DNA from: Paenibacillus doosanensis
Lineage (GTDB): Bacteria; Bacillota; Bacilli; Paenibacillales; NBRC-103111
Assembly: GCF_025060755.1 (NCBI RefSeq)
Contig: NZ_JANYUY010000003.1
Location: forward strand, 205,874-269,873
Length of the DNA: 64,000 nt
Direction: 5' to 3'
Every line of letters begins with the position of its first letter. Within the stretch, counting starts at the first letter, position 1. The notes below the pieces were generated by a model. That model was given only the letters and a program-made list of their open reading frames with translations, searched no databases and had not been told where the DNA came from. Positions 26,453-33,738 of this stretch are shown here, piece after piece. The position numbers and the translations under genes were made by a program.

Positions 26453-26707
26453 ATGATGAGTGTCAAGCTGCCCAAAGAACAAAAAGATCGCTTAGTGACG
26501 GAATTGCAGCAATATTTTGACGAGGAGTTCAGCGAGCCGATAGGGAATTTGGCTGCCGAGCAGCTGCTCGATTTTTTCATCCGGCAGGCCGGTCCGCATA
26601 TTTATAACCAAGCGGTCCACGATTGCCGTCAGTTCGCGATGGAAAGGTTCGCTGCCATGGAAGAGGAAATGTGTGCTTTGGAAAAAACGCCTCCGTCAAA
26701 ACGGTAA
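26453..26707 (+). CDS. DUF2164 family protein
   Basis: An 84-residue acidic protein: SVKLPKEQKDRLVTELQQYF, EEFSEPIGNLAAEQLLDFFI, GPHIYNQAVHDCR. This matches DUF2164, a small conserved family with no known role. CGGAGGA lies about 12 bases before ATG 26453; ATG 26456 is also possible. Its 3' end lies in a loose hairpin (AAAACGCCT 26684-26692 with AGGCGTTTT 26717-26725) between it and the convergent regulator gene. Confidence 0.8.
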   Translation: MMSVKLPKEQKDRLVTELQQYFDEEFSEPIGNLAAEQLLDFFIRQAGPHIYNQAVHDCRQFAMERFAAMEEEMCALEKTPPSKR

Positions 26708-26749
26708 GGTTAGGAAAGGCGTTTTATCGGGAACAGGCTCTTTTTCAAT

Positions 26750-27253
26750 TTAGGACTTGCGGCTGCTTCGCAGCAGGCGGTTGACCGTTTCCCTTCTTAA
26801 GCCGATCAGCTGCCCGATCTCCTCTTGAGTTAATACTTCCTTTAAAGATAACGGCGAAGCATGTTCGGCGAACCATTCCTCAAGTTTGTTCAGCTTCTCC
26901 GAAGGGGTTATAAGGGTCAATTGATCGATGCGCTGCTGCATCATTCTCAGTTTGCTTTGCAGCAGCATAGCGATTTGCTGGCATTTACCCGGATTGCGCT
27001 CCAGCTCTCCGTACCATTCTCTAGCTGGGATCACGGTGATTTCGCTTGTTACCAGCGCGATGGCCGTTCCGTGATATTCTTTCGGACTGATCAAAGAATG
27101 ATGGGGGATCGTTTCGCCCGGGACGACGATATTGAAGAGAAACGGACTTCCGTCTTCATGAATCCGCACGATTTTGAGCAATCCGCTCCGCACATGGTAC
27201 AGCGGGCCAGTCTCGCCTTGCCTGAATAAAGTTTCGCCTTTATGTAAAATCAT
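26750..27253 (-). CDS. Crp/Fnr family transcriptional regulator, short C-terminus
   Basis: A 167-residue regulator: cyclic-nucleotide-binding-type beta barrel (KGETLFRQGETGPLYHVRSGLLKIVR), dimer helix and an HTH (VLTQEEIGQLIGLRRETVNRLL). ATG 27253 has GAGGTGA 8 bases upstream. There are no cysteines for an Fe-S cluster in the called protein. Odd: it stops right after the recognition helix, so the usual HTH wing is missing; relatives run some 15-25 residues longer. It is divergent from dedA, which makes dedA or itself a likely target. Confidence 0.87.
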   Translation of the reverse strand: MILHKGETLFRQGETGPLYHVRSGLLKIVRIHEDGSPFLFNIVVPGETIPHHSLISPKEYHGTAIALVTSEITVIPAREWYGELERNPGKCQQIAMLLQSKLRMMQQRIDQLTLITPSEKLNKLEEWFAEHASPLSLKEVLTQEEIGQLIGLRRETVNRLLRSSRKS

Positions 27254-27467
27254 GTCATCCTTCACCTCAGTGGTATGATAACACGGACCGGGCCGTCCGT
27301 CTATTGCAGCCGCGCCCTTATAGCTCCCATTCCGTCCGGACGATCGGGCAGGAAGGGGATTTTTTGTCATGTCTAAGGCAACAATGACTTTATGGTTTAT
27401 TTGCGGCATGAAAATGACCGGTATCATATCGCTTATTTTTTGGAGGCGTAAGGAAGGAGCAGGCCAT

Positions 27468-28082
27468 ATGGAAGCGAAGCTGATGTATTTATTGGTTCAT
27501 TACGGTTATTTCGGATTATTCGGCGTGCTGATGCTCGGTATCGTAGGCGTGCCCATACCGGACGAGGTTGTCATGACGTATGCCGGTTACTCGATTTACA
27601 AGGGGGAGCTTCACTATATCCCGACGGCGCTCGTTTCAGTTGCGGGCAGCTTCACAGGGATGTCTATCAGCTACTGGGCCGGTTATTGGATGGGATATCC
27701 TCTGCTGATCAAGTACGGCAAATATGTGCATATAACGCCCGGCAGGCTGCAGCGTTCGGAGCAATGGTTCCGCAGATTCGGCAAATTTGCCGTGACTATC
27801 GGCTATTTCGTTCCCGGCTTGCGGCATCTTACAGCTTTGTTCGCGGGTGTCAGCAGATGGCCGTACGGTACGTTCGCTTTGTTCGCGCTCCCGGGCGCCG
27901 TTATTTGGGCCGTCACCTTCATTACGATAGGCGTTCTGATCGGGGAGCATTGGAAACGAGTTATTTTTGAAATTCACCGGTATTCCGTGCTTACGGTTAT
28001 TGCGGCAGCAGGTCTGCTGGTCATCGTCTGGTTGCTGAGTCGGTGGCGCAGCCGTAAAGGCGGGCGAACGAATGAAAACTGA
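27468..28082 (+). CDS. DedA family membrane protein
   Basis: A 204-residue protein with the DedA signatures: GIVGVPIPDEVVMTYAGY near the N-terminus, SYWAGYWMGY, and GYFVPGLRHLTALFAGVSRW, plus a C-terminal transmembrane helix. DedA proteins are undecaprenyl-phosphate or phospholipid flippases that protect envelope integrity. ATG 27468 is preceded by GGAAGGAG; the open frame starts 33 codons earlier without such a site. The stop lies directly against the end of the yolD remnant. Confidence 0.92.
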   Translation: MEAKLMYLLVHYGYFGLFGVLMLGIVGVPIPDEVVMTYAGYSIYKGELHYIPTALVSVAGSFTGMSISYWAGYWMGYPLLIKYGKYVHITPGRLQRSEQWFRRFGKFAVTIGYFVPGLRHLTALFAGVSRWPYGTFALFALPGAVIWAVTFITIGVLIGEHWKRVIFEIHRYSVLTVIAAAGLLVIVWLLSRWRSRKGGRTNEN

Positions 28083-28413
28083 TCATCCCGGCTCCGCATC
28101 CAGCACTTCCTCCAGGCGAAGCATGCGGATATGTCCCTCCGATTGAATACGAATCCGCCCTTGAACCGTATCGATGTCGCGGATAATCCCGGTTCGGGGC
28201 GTTTCGCGGCCGTGCTCAAGGCAGATGATCCGCACCGGCCTCCTGCTCCTCCATGCTTGCAAGATCGTCTGCGACAACCGCTCCAGCTTGTCCTCATCCG
28301 GCCGAGGCCGTTCCGCTGCATAGAGAGCTTTTCTATGCTCGATCAAACGTTCCTTATGCCGGAAGCATCATGCGAGACGATTCCCACAAAATGTTTTTGC
28401 CGGCGGTCAGCAA
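28083..28413 (-). pseudogene. yolD-like gene, 5'-truncated and frameshifted
   Basis: The open part (TTG 28346 to 28083) reads HRKALYAAERPRPDE...ILQAWRSRRPVRIICLEHG and matches the C-terminal two thirds of YolD-like proteins. Just upstream in another frame the minus strand encodes LTAGKNILWESSRMMLP, the well-known YolD N-terminal signature, then hits a stop. Joining the two frames needs about two extra bases near 28357-28362. The first codons are also lost: an in-frame TAG and AT-rich sequence begin at about 28415. YolD homologues usually accompany Y-family DNA polymerase genes; none is here. The truncated TTG reading could still be translated, but it lacks a good ribosome binding site. Confidence 0.75.
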
Positions 28414-28475
28414 GTACTAATTGCTATTCAACTATTTTTAGTGTAACTAATAAATAATGGTAATTTTATTATATA

Positions 28476-28504
28476 TTTACAAAAAAAGTTTTTAATAGTA
28501 TATT
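28476..28504 (+). promoter_or_regulatory. Promoter of the AT-rich insert
   Basis: TTTACA (28476-28481), 17-base spacer, TATATT (28499-28504), 36 bases before the next start codon. Confidence 0.6.
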
Positions 28505-28540
28505 ATATTTGAAATTAACTTAATAGGAGAGTGCTAATTT

Positions 28541-29071
28541 ATGCCTAATTTTTTTCGATCACTGTTATTGGTAATTATCTTTGTTTTTTGTATTCAATTC
28601 TCAGCATTTGCGGAATCTAGTCAATTAGTAGGTAGTACTGATACTAGTCAGGTTTTACAAACGAAAGTAGTAGAGATGAATGAACCTGTCGATGGCGTTA
28701 TAGCTATTTATAAAGATGATGCTGAAGTATCTACACAAGCATTTGCGGTAGGGACTATATCTTGCCGAGCAGTGGAGTGGTATCAAGATTGTAAATGGAA
28801 TGTTTCCATGGTTGGTGATACAATTAACTACATTGATTTGGTAATGAATTATGAAAAAGTGGATGCAGATGGTTTAATCATACCTGCTGGTTCGGATACC
28901 TTTAAGTATCCGCTAAACCCTGCAAAAACTAGTTTTGGAGATGTAGGAACAGAGTATCAACCTACTGCCGGGAACTACAGAGCAACAATTGGCGGGAAAC
29001 TCTATGGAAGGGAAGGTACATACACATTAGTCACAATAAAATCGGCTGTAGTATATGTTCCTGAAACCTAA
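28541..29071 (+). CDS. Secreted protein of unknown function in AT-rich insert
   Basis: A 176-residue protein with a clear Sec signal peptide (FFRSLLLVIIFVFCIQFSAFA, cleavage likely before ESS). The mature part is acidic and beta-rich, with two cysteines in CRAVEWYQDC that could form a disulfide. No family recognised. AGGAGAG precedes the ATG. Base composition differs from the neighbours: 20 of 60 bases are G or C at 28621-28680 against 30 of 60 at 27901-27960 in dedA, a sign of acquisition. It has its own promoter and terminator. Confidence 0.75.
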   Translation: MPNFFRSLLLVIIFVFCIQFSAFAESSQLVGSTDTSQVLQTKVVEMNEPVDGVIAIYKDDAEVSTQAFAVGTISCRAVEWYQDCKWNVSMVGDTINYIDLVMNYEKVDADGLIIPAGSDTFKYPLNPAKTSFGDVGTEYQPTAGNYRATIGGKLYGREGTYTLVTIKSAVVYVPET

Positions 29072-29083
29072 GTATGGTATAAG

Positions 29084-29120
29084 AAAAGTAACTGTTGAAA
29101 AGCAGTTATTTTTCTTTTTT
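29084..29120. terminator. Terminator after the secreted protein gene
   Basis: An 11-bp stem (29084-29094 with 29103-29113, one G-T) closes an 8-base loop; T-rich sequence follows on the right and A-rich precedes on the left. Confidence 0.8.
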
Positions 29121-29157
29121 CTTAGTAAGAAAATGGAATGAACGGGAGTGTTGTTCA

Positions 29158-29814
29158 GTGAATTGGTTAGAAATTATTCAAAGCCCTACGTATTTAAGTA
29201 ATAGTTCTTCCAGCTACGATAGTATTCGTCTAATCAATTACGAGGGGGACAATGCTAATGTAACCCCCTTAGCTCAGTTTTTTTTGGCGCCGGTTGCTCT
29301 AAGTGAACCTGATTTAGTAACCCAAATACCAACACCATCTTCCCTGTCATATAATCGGTTCTTAGAAGAAATTGCTGTTCATTTTAATAAAATAAAAGTT
29401 GTTTATAGCGGCGAGATACCTCATACGTTAATGTTAAGTAATTTAAAGGATAGTTCTAGATTGAATATAATAGGGCTTCATAGAAGAAACGAACTAAACC
29501 CAGTGGTTTCTGAATTATATGGAAATTTAGGTTTACGTCCAAGAGGTTTTATGAATAAAACAATATACATGAAACTCAAAAAAGAATATATACCACCCGT
29601 AAATGTTGAACAATTTGATGCGGCATGGAACTGGCTGGAGTCGTCCTATGCTCAAAACGATGGTTACATTTGTCTTACTCCCACAAATTGGATGTTATCG
29701 GAGCGATTAAAAGAAAATATTAGTTTGAGATACTTCGTTTCAAGATGCAAGGATATTATACTTGTGGTCGATGAACCAACCAATTCCATTATTGGGTTAG
29801 ATTTGTTGTTTTAA
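29158..29814 (+). CDS. Protein of unknown function in AT-rich insert
   Basis: A 218-residue soluble-looking protein from GTG 29158, with GGGAGTG about 7 bases upstream; the frame is open to 29095 but that part lies in the preceding terminator. I recognise no family. It lacks a signal peptide and membrane spans, has a polyserine stretch near residue 15-19, and its last third (ICLTPTNWMLSERLKENI, KDIILVVDEPTNSIIGLDLLF) looks alpha/beta. Base composition is AT-rich like the secreted protein before it, so the two probably arrived together. No clear terminator follows. Confidence 0.6.
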   Translation: MNWLEIIQSPTYLSNSSSSYDSIRLINYEGDNANVTPLAQFFLAPVALSEPDLVTQIPTPSSLSYNRFLEEIAVHFNKIKVVYSGEIPHTLMLSNLKDSSRLNIIGLHRRNELNPVVSELYGNLGLRPRGFMNKTIYMKLKKEYIPPVNVEQFDAAWNWLESSYAQNDGYICLTPTNWMLSERLKENISLRYFVSRCKDIILVVDEPTNSIIGLDLLF

Positions 29815-30152
29815 TAAAAACCAAAAAGGATTAGATGATGGCAGCCGGCCTTCATAGAGTCCCCCCGTTTCACTTAGGGCACAAGAGACATTGTGAGAGC
29901 TTATGTTTGATGGATTCGTCGTAGACTTAGGACATTGAATCTAGAAGTAATCTGGAAAAGCGGAAGCGTCCGCCTTTGAAAGCGGTATAGCCTGAGCCTC
30001 TCGCTGCTATTGAAATTACCGGTGAACAGCATCTATAACCGCCCTGAGGCAGTCCGAAAAATGAGCGGATAGAACTATAAACCTTTTGACACGCGGCGCG
30101 TATTACTTTACAGTTATTTACTACATAGAACCGAATGGAAGGAGAACGGACG
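29815..30152. other. Gene-poor gap between the AT-rich insert and the DUF350 operon
   Basis: No convincing reading frame. The composition returns to the local norm within the gap. Short inverted pairs such as GCGGAAGCGTCCGC (29957-29972 region) suggest old repeat debris. At the right end lies a candidate promoter: TTGACA (30086-30091), 17 bases, TACAGT (30109-30114), about 40 bases before the next start. Confidence 0.45.
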
Positions 30153-30608
30153 TTGGCACGACTGGAATATCGTTTATATGAAGAGGGCAGCAGCGAGTTT
30201 CCTCTGCTGTATTATTACGATCGTATCGAGAGAGACGAGATCGCTTTGCGGTTTGCCTGCGACTATTTGGTCAAGGAAGGCTCTGTATACGAGAAAACCT
30301 CCAACGCGGTGGAGGATGGCTGTTATGTCATTTACGTCAAGCAAGCCGAGGATGAAAAAATCGTGCCGTTTTGGGGAAAACCGGATGGAGCTTTACCGGA
30401 AGGGATCAAGCTGGAGCTGAGGGAATATCGCGAGTTTACGACCGATTATCGTCTGGTGTATACGTTCAGCTTCGCGGACAGCCTGGAGGCGATGCTGCAT
30501 CTATCTGCGAACTATTTGTATGCCGACGGAAGAGAATGGAACCGGACTTCCACGGAGATCGACGAAGACAGAGAGACGTTCGTCTTTTACGCCGAGCCGT
30601 CGGCGTAA
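30153..30608 (+). CDS. Hypothetical protein with an internal duplication, first gene of the DUF350 operon
   Basis: A 151-residue acidic, aromatic-rich protein. TTG 30153 is preceded by GGAAGGAG with 8-9 bases spacing; ATG 30135 would overlap that site. The two halves resemble each other: LLYYYDRIERDEIALRFACDYL..GSVYEKTSNAVEDGCYVIYVK near 22-70 and LVYTFSFADSLEAMLHLSANYL..GREWNRTSTEIDEDRETFVFYAE near 102-148. This points to a tandem copy of one small alpha/beta fold. No family name recognised. A hairpin repeat separates it from the lipoprotein gene. Confidence 0.7.
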   Translation: MARLEYRLYEEGSSEFPLLYYYDRIERDEIALRFACDYLVKEGSVYEKTSNAVEDGCYVIYVKQAEDEKIVPFWGKPDGALPEGIKLELREYREFTTDYRLVYTFSFADSLEAMLHLSANYLYADGREWNRTSTEIDEDRETFVFYAEPSA

Positions 30609-30676
30609 GGCTTACGAAGCAAGTTATTCATGGAAAAAGCGAAGCTTTTTACTGCTATGAATAACTCTTAGGAGGG
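30604..30676 (+). repeat. Hairpin element related to the remA leader repeats
   Basis: Architecture as before remA: CTTACGAAGCAAG, then a long palindrome (TTATTCAT..ATGAATAA enclosing AAAAAGC-GAA-GCTTTTT), then CTCTTAGGAGG, which serves as ribosome binding site of the lipoprotein gene. The palindrome sequence differs from the remA copies while the flanks are kept. Confidence 0.75.
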
Positions 30677-30685
30677 CAAATCATC

Positions 30686-30970
30686 TTGGAACACCAAAAG
30701 CAAGGGAACACCCGCAAAATGCTCGTCCTGTTTTTGGGCGCGGCGCTTGCAGCGGCAACCGGCTGCTCGAATACGGCAAATTCCAATTGCGTCGATCGAA
30801 ACGGGGACGGGTACTGCGATAACGGCAGCGGAGGCGGAGGCTCTACATCGAGAGCCTTCTTCGGCGGAGGAGGCTCCGGCAAATCCGGAACTTCGGAAGG
30901 CTCGTCCTCCATTTCGGACGGTTCCTCCTCGCATGGGGGCATCGGCAGCAGCGGTTCCAGTTCCGGATAG
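30686..30970 (+). CDS. Small lipoprotein with a calcium-loop motif
   Basis: A 94-residue protein from TTG 30686 behind AGGAGGG. The N-terminus has a basic start, the hydrophobic stretch MLVLFLGAALAAA and a lipobox ATGC, so it should be lipid-anchored outside the membrane. Next comes CVDRNGDGYCDNG, an EF-hand/dockerin-like calcium loop (D-x-N-x-D-G) framed by two cysteines. The rest is Gly/Ser-rich low complexity. It sits 9 bases before an ATP-grasp gene; in Enterobacteria a lipoprotein (YgiB/YjfM, DUF1190) likewise accompanies this ATP-grasp family (YgiC/YjfC), so an analogous role is inferred, not homology. Confidence 0.75.
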   Translation: MEHQKQGNTRKMLVLFLGAALAAATGCSNTANSNCVDRNGDGYCDNGSGGGGSTSRAFFGGGGSGKSGTSEGSSSISDGSSSHGGIGSSGSSSG

Positions 30971-30979
30971 GAGGACGGG

Positions 30980-32260
30980 ATGATGAGAAATGACGATGGT
31001 AAAACCTTAACCGCGTATGCGTATCCCAAACGACGAGAGGCGATTTACGACCAGTTGCGCGCAGAAGGAATTTTTACTTGGGATTGTATGTACGACGAAG
31101 AATATGCGCTCGCCTGCATTCACCGGATCGACCGCGGGCTGCACCGGCGAATGCAGGAGGCCGCAGAGCGTCTTGGCGGTATTTTTGCCAAAACGGTGGC
31201 CATCGTTCAACAGGCCGATACGGTTCTTCTTGAGGAGCTCGGGGTGCCTGAAGCCGCCGTCGCCGCCGTTCGACTGAGTTTCGGGCCGCTTATGCCGGCA
31301 CCTACTGTTATTGGGCGCTTCGATTTCGCGGCGGACGAAGACCGGATTAAGATGCTGGAGTTCAACAGCGATACGCCGACCGGGATCGTGGAAGCGTTCC
31401 ATGTCAACGGCGCCGTATGCAGCGTCTACGGAGCGGAAAACCCGAATGCGGGCTGTACGCACAGGCTCGCCGAATCGTTTCGCGCCGCGATTGCGGCTTA
31501 CCAAGATGCAGGCTATGAGACAAGGCATATTTATTTTAGCGCTCTGGATTGGCATATCGAGGATGCGGGAACGACCCGTTATTTGCTGCGAACATCAGGA
31601 CTGGCTTCGGATTTCGCACCTCTAGCGGATTTACGCGTAAAGGACGATCGGCTCTGGGTACGGCTCGAGGATGACGTTCTGGCTCCGGTGGATGTGCTAT
31701 ATCGATTGCATGCGCTGGAGAAGTTGGCCGAAGACCGCGACGAGGACGGCTATCCCACGGGAGAGCATACGCTGAGGCTCATCGCGGAGCGAAAGCTGGC
31801 GGTGATCAATCCGCCTTCCGGCTTCGCCGCCCAGACGAAGGCGCTGCAGGCGCTAATCTGGAATTTGCACGAAGCGCAGCAGTTTTACACGCCGGAGGAG
31901 CATGCATGGATCGAAGCATATATGCTGCCTACCTATTTGGAAAACCGGTTTGCCGGAACAGGCACGCCTTATGTCGTCAAGCCGATCTATGGACGCGAAG
32001 GCAGCGGGGTGACGATCTTTGGTGCGGAAGGCCAAACGATCGAGCGCAGCGAAGAGGAAGAATATTGCGATCAGCCGATGGTTTATCAGCGGTATACGGA
32101 GCTTCCGCAAGTTCGCTTCGAAACGCTGAAAGGTGCTGGAAGCGGCAGGCTGTTATGGGGCTGTTTTCTGATCGGAGGCCGCGCTTCGGCGGTTGTCGCC
32201 CGGGTGGGAGGGCATATTACGAACAATGGCTCCTACTATTTGCCGGTTGGCTTTATATAA
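30980..32260 (+). CDS. Glutathionylspermidine synthase-like ATP-grasp protein
   Basis: A 426-residue protein of the GSP_synth (preATP-grasp plus ATP-grasp) family, like E. coli YgiC/YjfC. Visible marks: EGIFTWDCMYDEEYA at the start, DRIKMLEFNSDTPTGIVE, YVVKPIYGREGSGV (nucleotide-binding loop) and GCFLIGGRASAVVARVGG near the end. There is no amidase domain, so it is not a full glutathionylspermidine synthetase; the likely reaction is ATP-driven peptide or amide ligation to an unknown substrate. AGGAGG lies at the lipoprotein stop. The DUF350 gene follows 17 bases on. Confidence 0.88.
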   Translation: MMRNDDGKTLTAYAYPKRREAIYDQLRAEGIFTWDCMYDEEYALACIHRIDRGLHRRMQEAAERLGGIFAKTVAIVQQADTVLLEELGVPEAAVAAVRLSFGPLMPAPTVIGRFDFAADEDRIKMLEFNSDTPTGIVEAFHVNGAVCSVYGAENPNAGCTHRLAESFRAAIAAYQDAGYETRHIYFSALDWHIEDAGTTRYLLRTSGLASDFAPLADLRVKDDRLWVRLEDDVLAPVDVLYRLHALEKLAEDRDEDGYPTGEHTLRLIAERKLAVINPPSGFAAQTKALQALIWNLHEAQQFYTPEEHAWIEAYMLPTYLENRFAGTGTPYVVKPIYGREGSGVTIFGAEGQTIERSEEEEYCDQPMVYQRYTELPQVRFETLKGAGSGRLLWGCFLIGGRASAVVARVGGHITNNGSYYLPVGFI

Positions 32261-32277
32261 TAAGGGGGAAACGCATC

Positions 32278-32712
32278 ATGTTGGAGTTGCAGTCCATCGT
32301 TAATTTTTTGATTTATTTGGTTGTGACCGTGCCTCTTGTCGGGCTTGGGATCGTTCTATTTACGTTGACTACGCCCTATAACGAATTCAAGCTGATTCGC
32401 GAGGGAGGGGAACTGTCCGATCCGGTCAAGGTGCAGGCGGCCCGTGCCGCGGCTTACGATTTGGGCGGAAAAATCATCGGACAGGCGGCGGTGCTCGCTT
32501 CGGCGGTCTATCATTCGCTAGGCTTGGTAGACCTGATTATATGGGGGTTACTCGGTATCGCGTTTCAAATCGTTATTTTTTACATATTCGAGCTGCTTAC
32601 GCCTTTCAAGGTCGTAGCGGAAATTCCGAAAGGCAACGTGTCCGTCGGCTTGTTCTCCTTCTGCCTGAGTTTGGCGTCGGGCTTGCTGATGGCTTCGCTG
32701 ATCAGTTACTAA
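32278..32712 (+). CDS. DUF350 family membrane protein
   Basis: A 144-residue protein with four predicted membrane helices in two similar pairs, typical of DUF350 (YjfL): FLIYLVVTVPLVGLGIVLFTLTTPYNEF, AAAYDLGGKIIGQAAVLASAVYHS, VDLIIWGLLGIAFQIVIFYIFELL and GLFSFCLSLASGLLMASLI. DUF350 genes recur beside GSP_synth-like ATP-grasp genes in many bacteria, usually in envelope-stress settings. AAGGGGGAA precedes the ATG. The sigma factor gene begins 27 bases downstream on the same strand. Confidence 0.9.
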   Translation: MLELQSIVNFLIYLVVTVPLVGLGIVLFTLTTPYNEFKLIREGGELSDPVKVQAARAAAYDLGGKIIGQAAVLASAVYHSLGLVDLIIWGLLGIAFQIVIFYIFELLTPFKVVAEIPKGNVSVGLFSFCLSLASGLLMASLISY

Positions 32713-32739
32713 CCCGAGATGGAGGGGCGGCACATCGTC

Positions 32740-33618
32740 ATGGATTTGGACGCGCTGTATACGGAACATAAAAGGCTGCTGATTTCCGTCGCTTACCGGA
32801 TGCTGGGCTCGCTCACGGACGCCGAGGATGTGGTGCAGGACGCTTTTGTCGCTTTGCAGCAAACGCAGACGGAGGATGTGCGTCATCTGAAAGCGTATTT
32901 GGTCAAAATGGTGACGAACCGTTGTCTGAACCTATTGAAATCGGCCCGCAGGCAGAGAGAAGTTTACGTCGGTCCGTGGCTGCCCGAGCCGCAGGCCGAC
33001 TTGACAGGCGGCGATAGCCCGGAAGAGCAGCTGGTTCGCGACGAGAACGTGTCCTATGCGCTGCTTGTGATGCTGCAGCAATTAACCCCGGCGGAGCGGG
33101 CGGTGTTTCTGCTGCGGGAGGTGCTGGATTACGATTACGCCCAAATGGCGGATATTCTCGGCAAATCAGAGGCGAATTGCCGCAAAATTTTGAGCCGCGC
33201 CAAGCAAAAAATGAATCCCGAGGCCGTTTCTGCCGCACCCAAAGGCAACGAAAACGGCGAATTCGCCAAAGCCTTCCTGGCAGGATCGCGAACGGGAAAT
33301 TTTCGTCCTTTCGTCCATATGCTGATCGAACAGGCGACGTTGATCAGCGACGGCGGGGGCAAAGTGCGGGCCGCCATATTTCCGATCTATGGTAAAGAGC
33401 GGATTCAAGCATTTTTGGAAGGAATTTATTCCAAGGGCAGCTTGTCCGGAGAACTGCGTCAAGCCATCATTAATGGAGATCACGGCCTGGTGCTGATTGA
33501 GCAAAATAAGCCCAGAATCGCCGTATGCTTCAAAGCTTTTCATGGGAAGACGAAGGATATAGAGCATGTCTATTTGATTAGCAATCCCGATAAATTGGCG
33601 CATATACGGCTGAACTGA
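32740..33618 (+). CDS. ECF41-type RNA polymerase sigma factor
   Basis: A 292-residue extracytoplasmic-function sigma factor with sigma-2 (YRMLGSLTDAEDVVQDAFVALQQ), a linker with WLPEP, sigma-4 (LTPAERAVFLLREVLDYDYAQMADILGKSEANCRKILSRAK) and a C-terminal SnoaL-like regulatory domain with DGGGK and NPDKL. WLPEP, DGGGK and NPDKL are the known ECF41 marks; the C-terminal domain replaces a separate anti-sigma factor. ATG 32740 is chosen over 32719, which has no ribosome binding site. Odd: no carboxymuconolactone-decarboxylase/COE gene, the usual partner, is next to it. Confidence 0.93.
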   Translation: MDLDALYTEHKRLLISVAYRMLGSLTDAEDVVQDAFVALQQTQTEDVRHLKAYLVKMVTNRCLNLLKSARRQREVYVGPWLPEPQADLTGGDSPEEQLVRDENVSYALLVMLQQLTPAERAVFLLREVLDYDYAQMADILGKSEANCRKILSRAKQKMNPEAVSAAPKGNENGEFAKAFLAGSRTGNFRPFVHMLIEQATLISDGGGKVRAAIFPIYGKERIQAFLEGIYSKGSLSGELRQAIINGDHGLVLIEQNKPRIAVCFKAFHGKTKDIEHVYLISNPDKLAHIRLN

Positions 33619-33738
33619 AGAAGCGGGGAGAGGGAGTACGCCCATGCTGAAAAGCGAAGAGCCGCCCCGCGTAAGCGGTGGCGGCCCTGAATCCAATCTT
33701 GCGCAGGCGCTTCTTGGAGACGCAGATTCAAGATTGCG

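Noticed and set aside
28083..28346. Intact 87-residue YolD protein from TTG 28346
   Set aside because: The YolD N-terminal signature is present just upstream in another frame, so the open part is the remainder of a broken gene.
29941..30000. Possible insertion-sequence end with GCGGAAGCGTCCGC-like palindromes
   Set aside because: No matching opposite end or transposase reading frame nearby.
33694..33736. Inverted pair CAATCTTG/CAAGATTG between the sigma factor and SRAP genes as a terminator
   Set aside because: 27-base loop and no T-run; support too weak.
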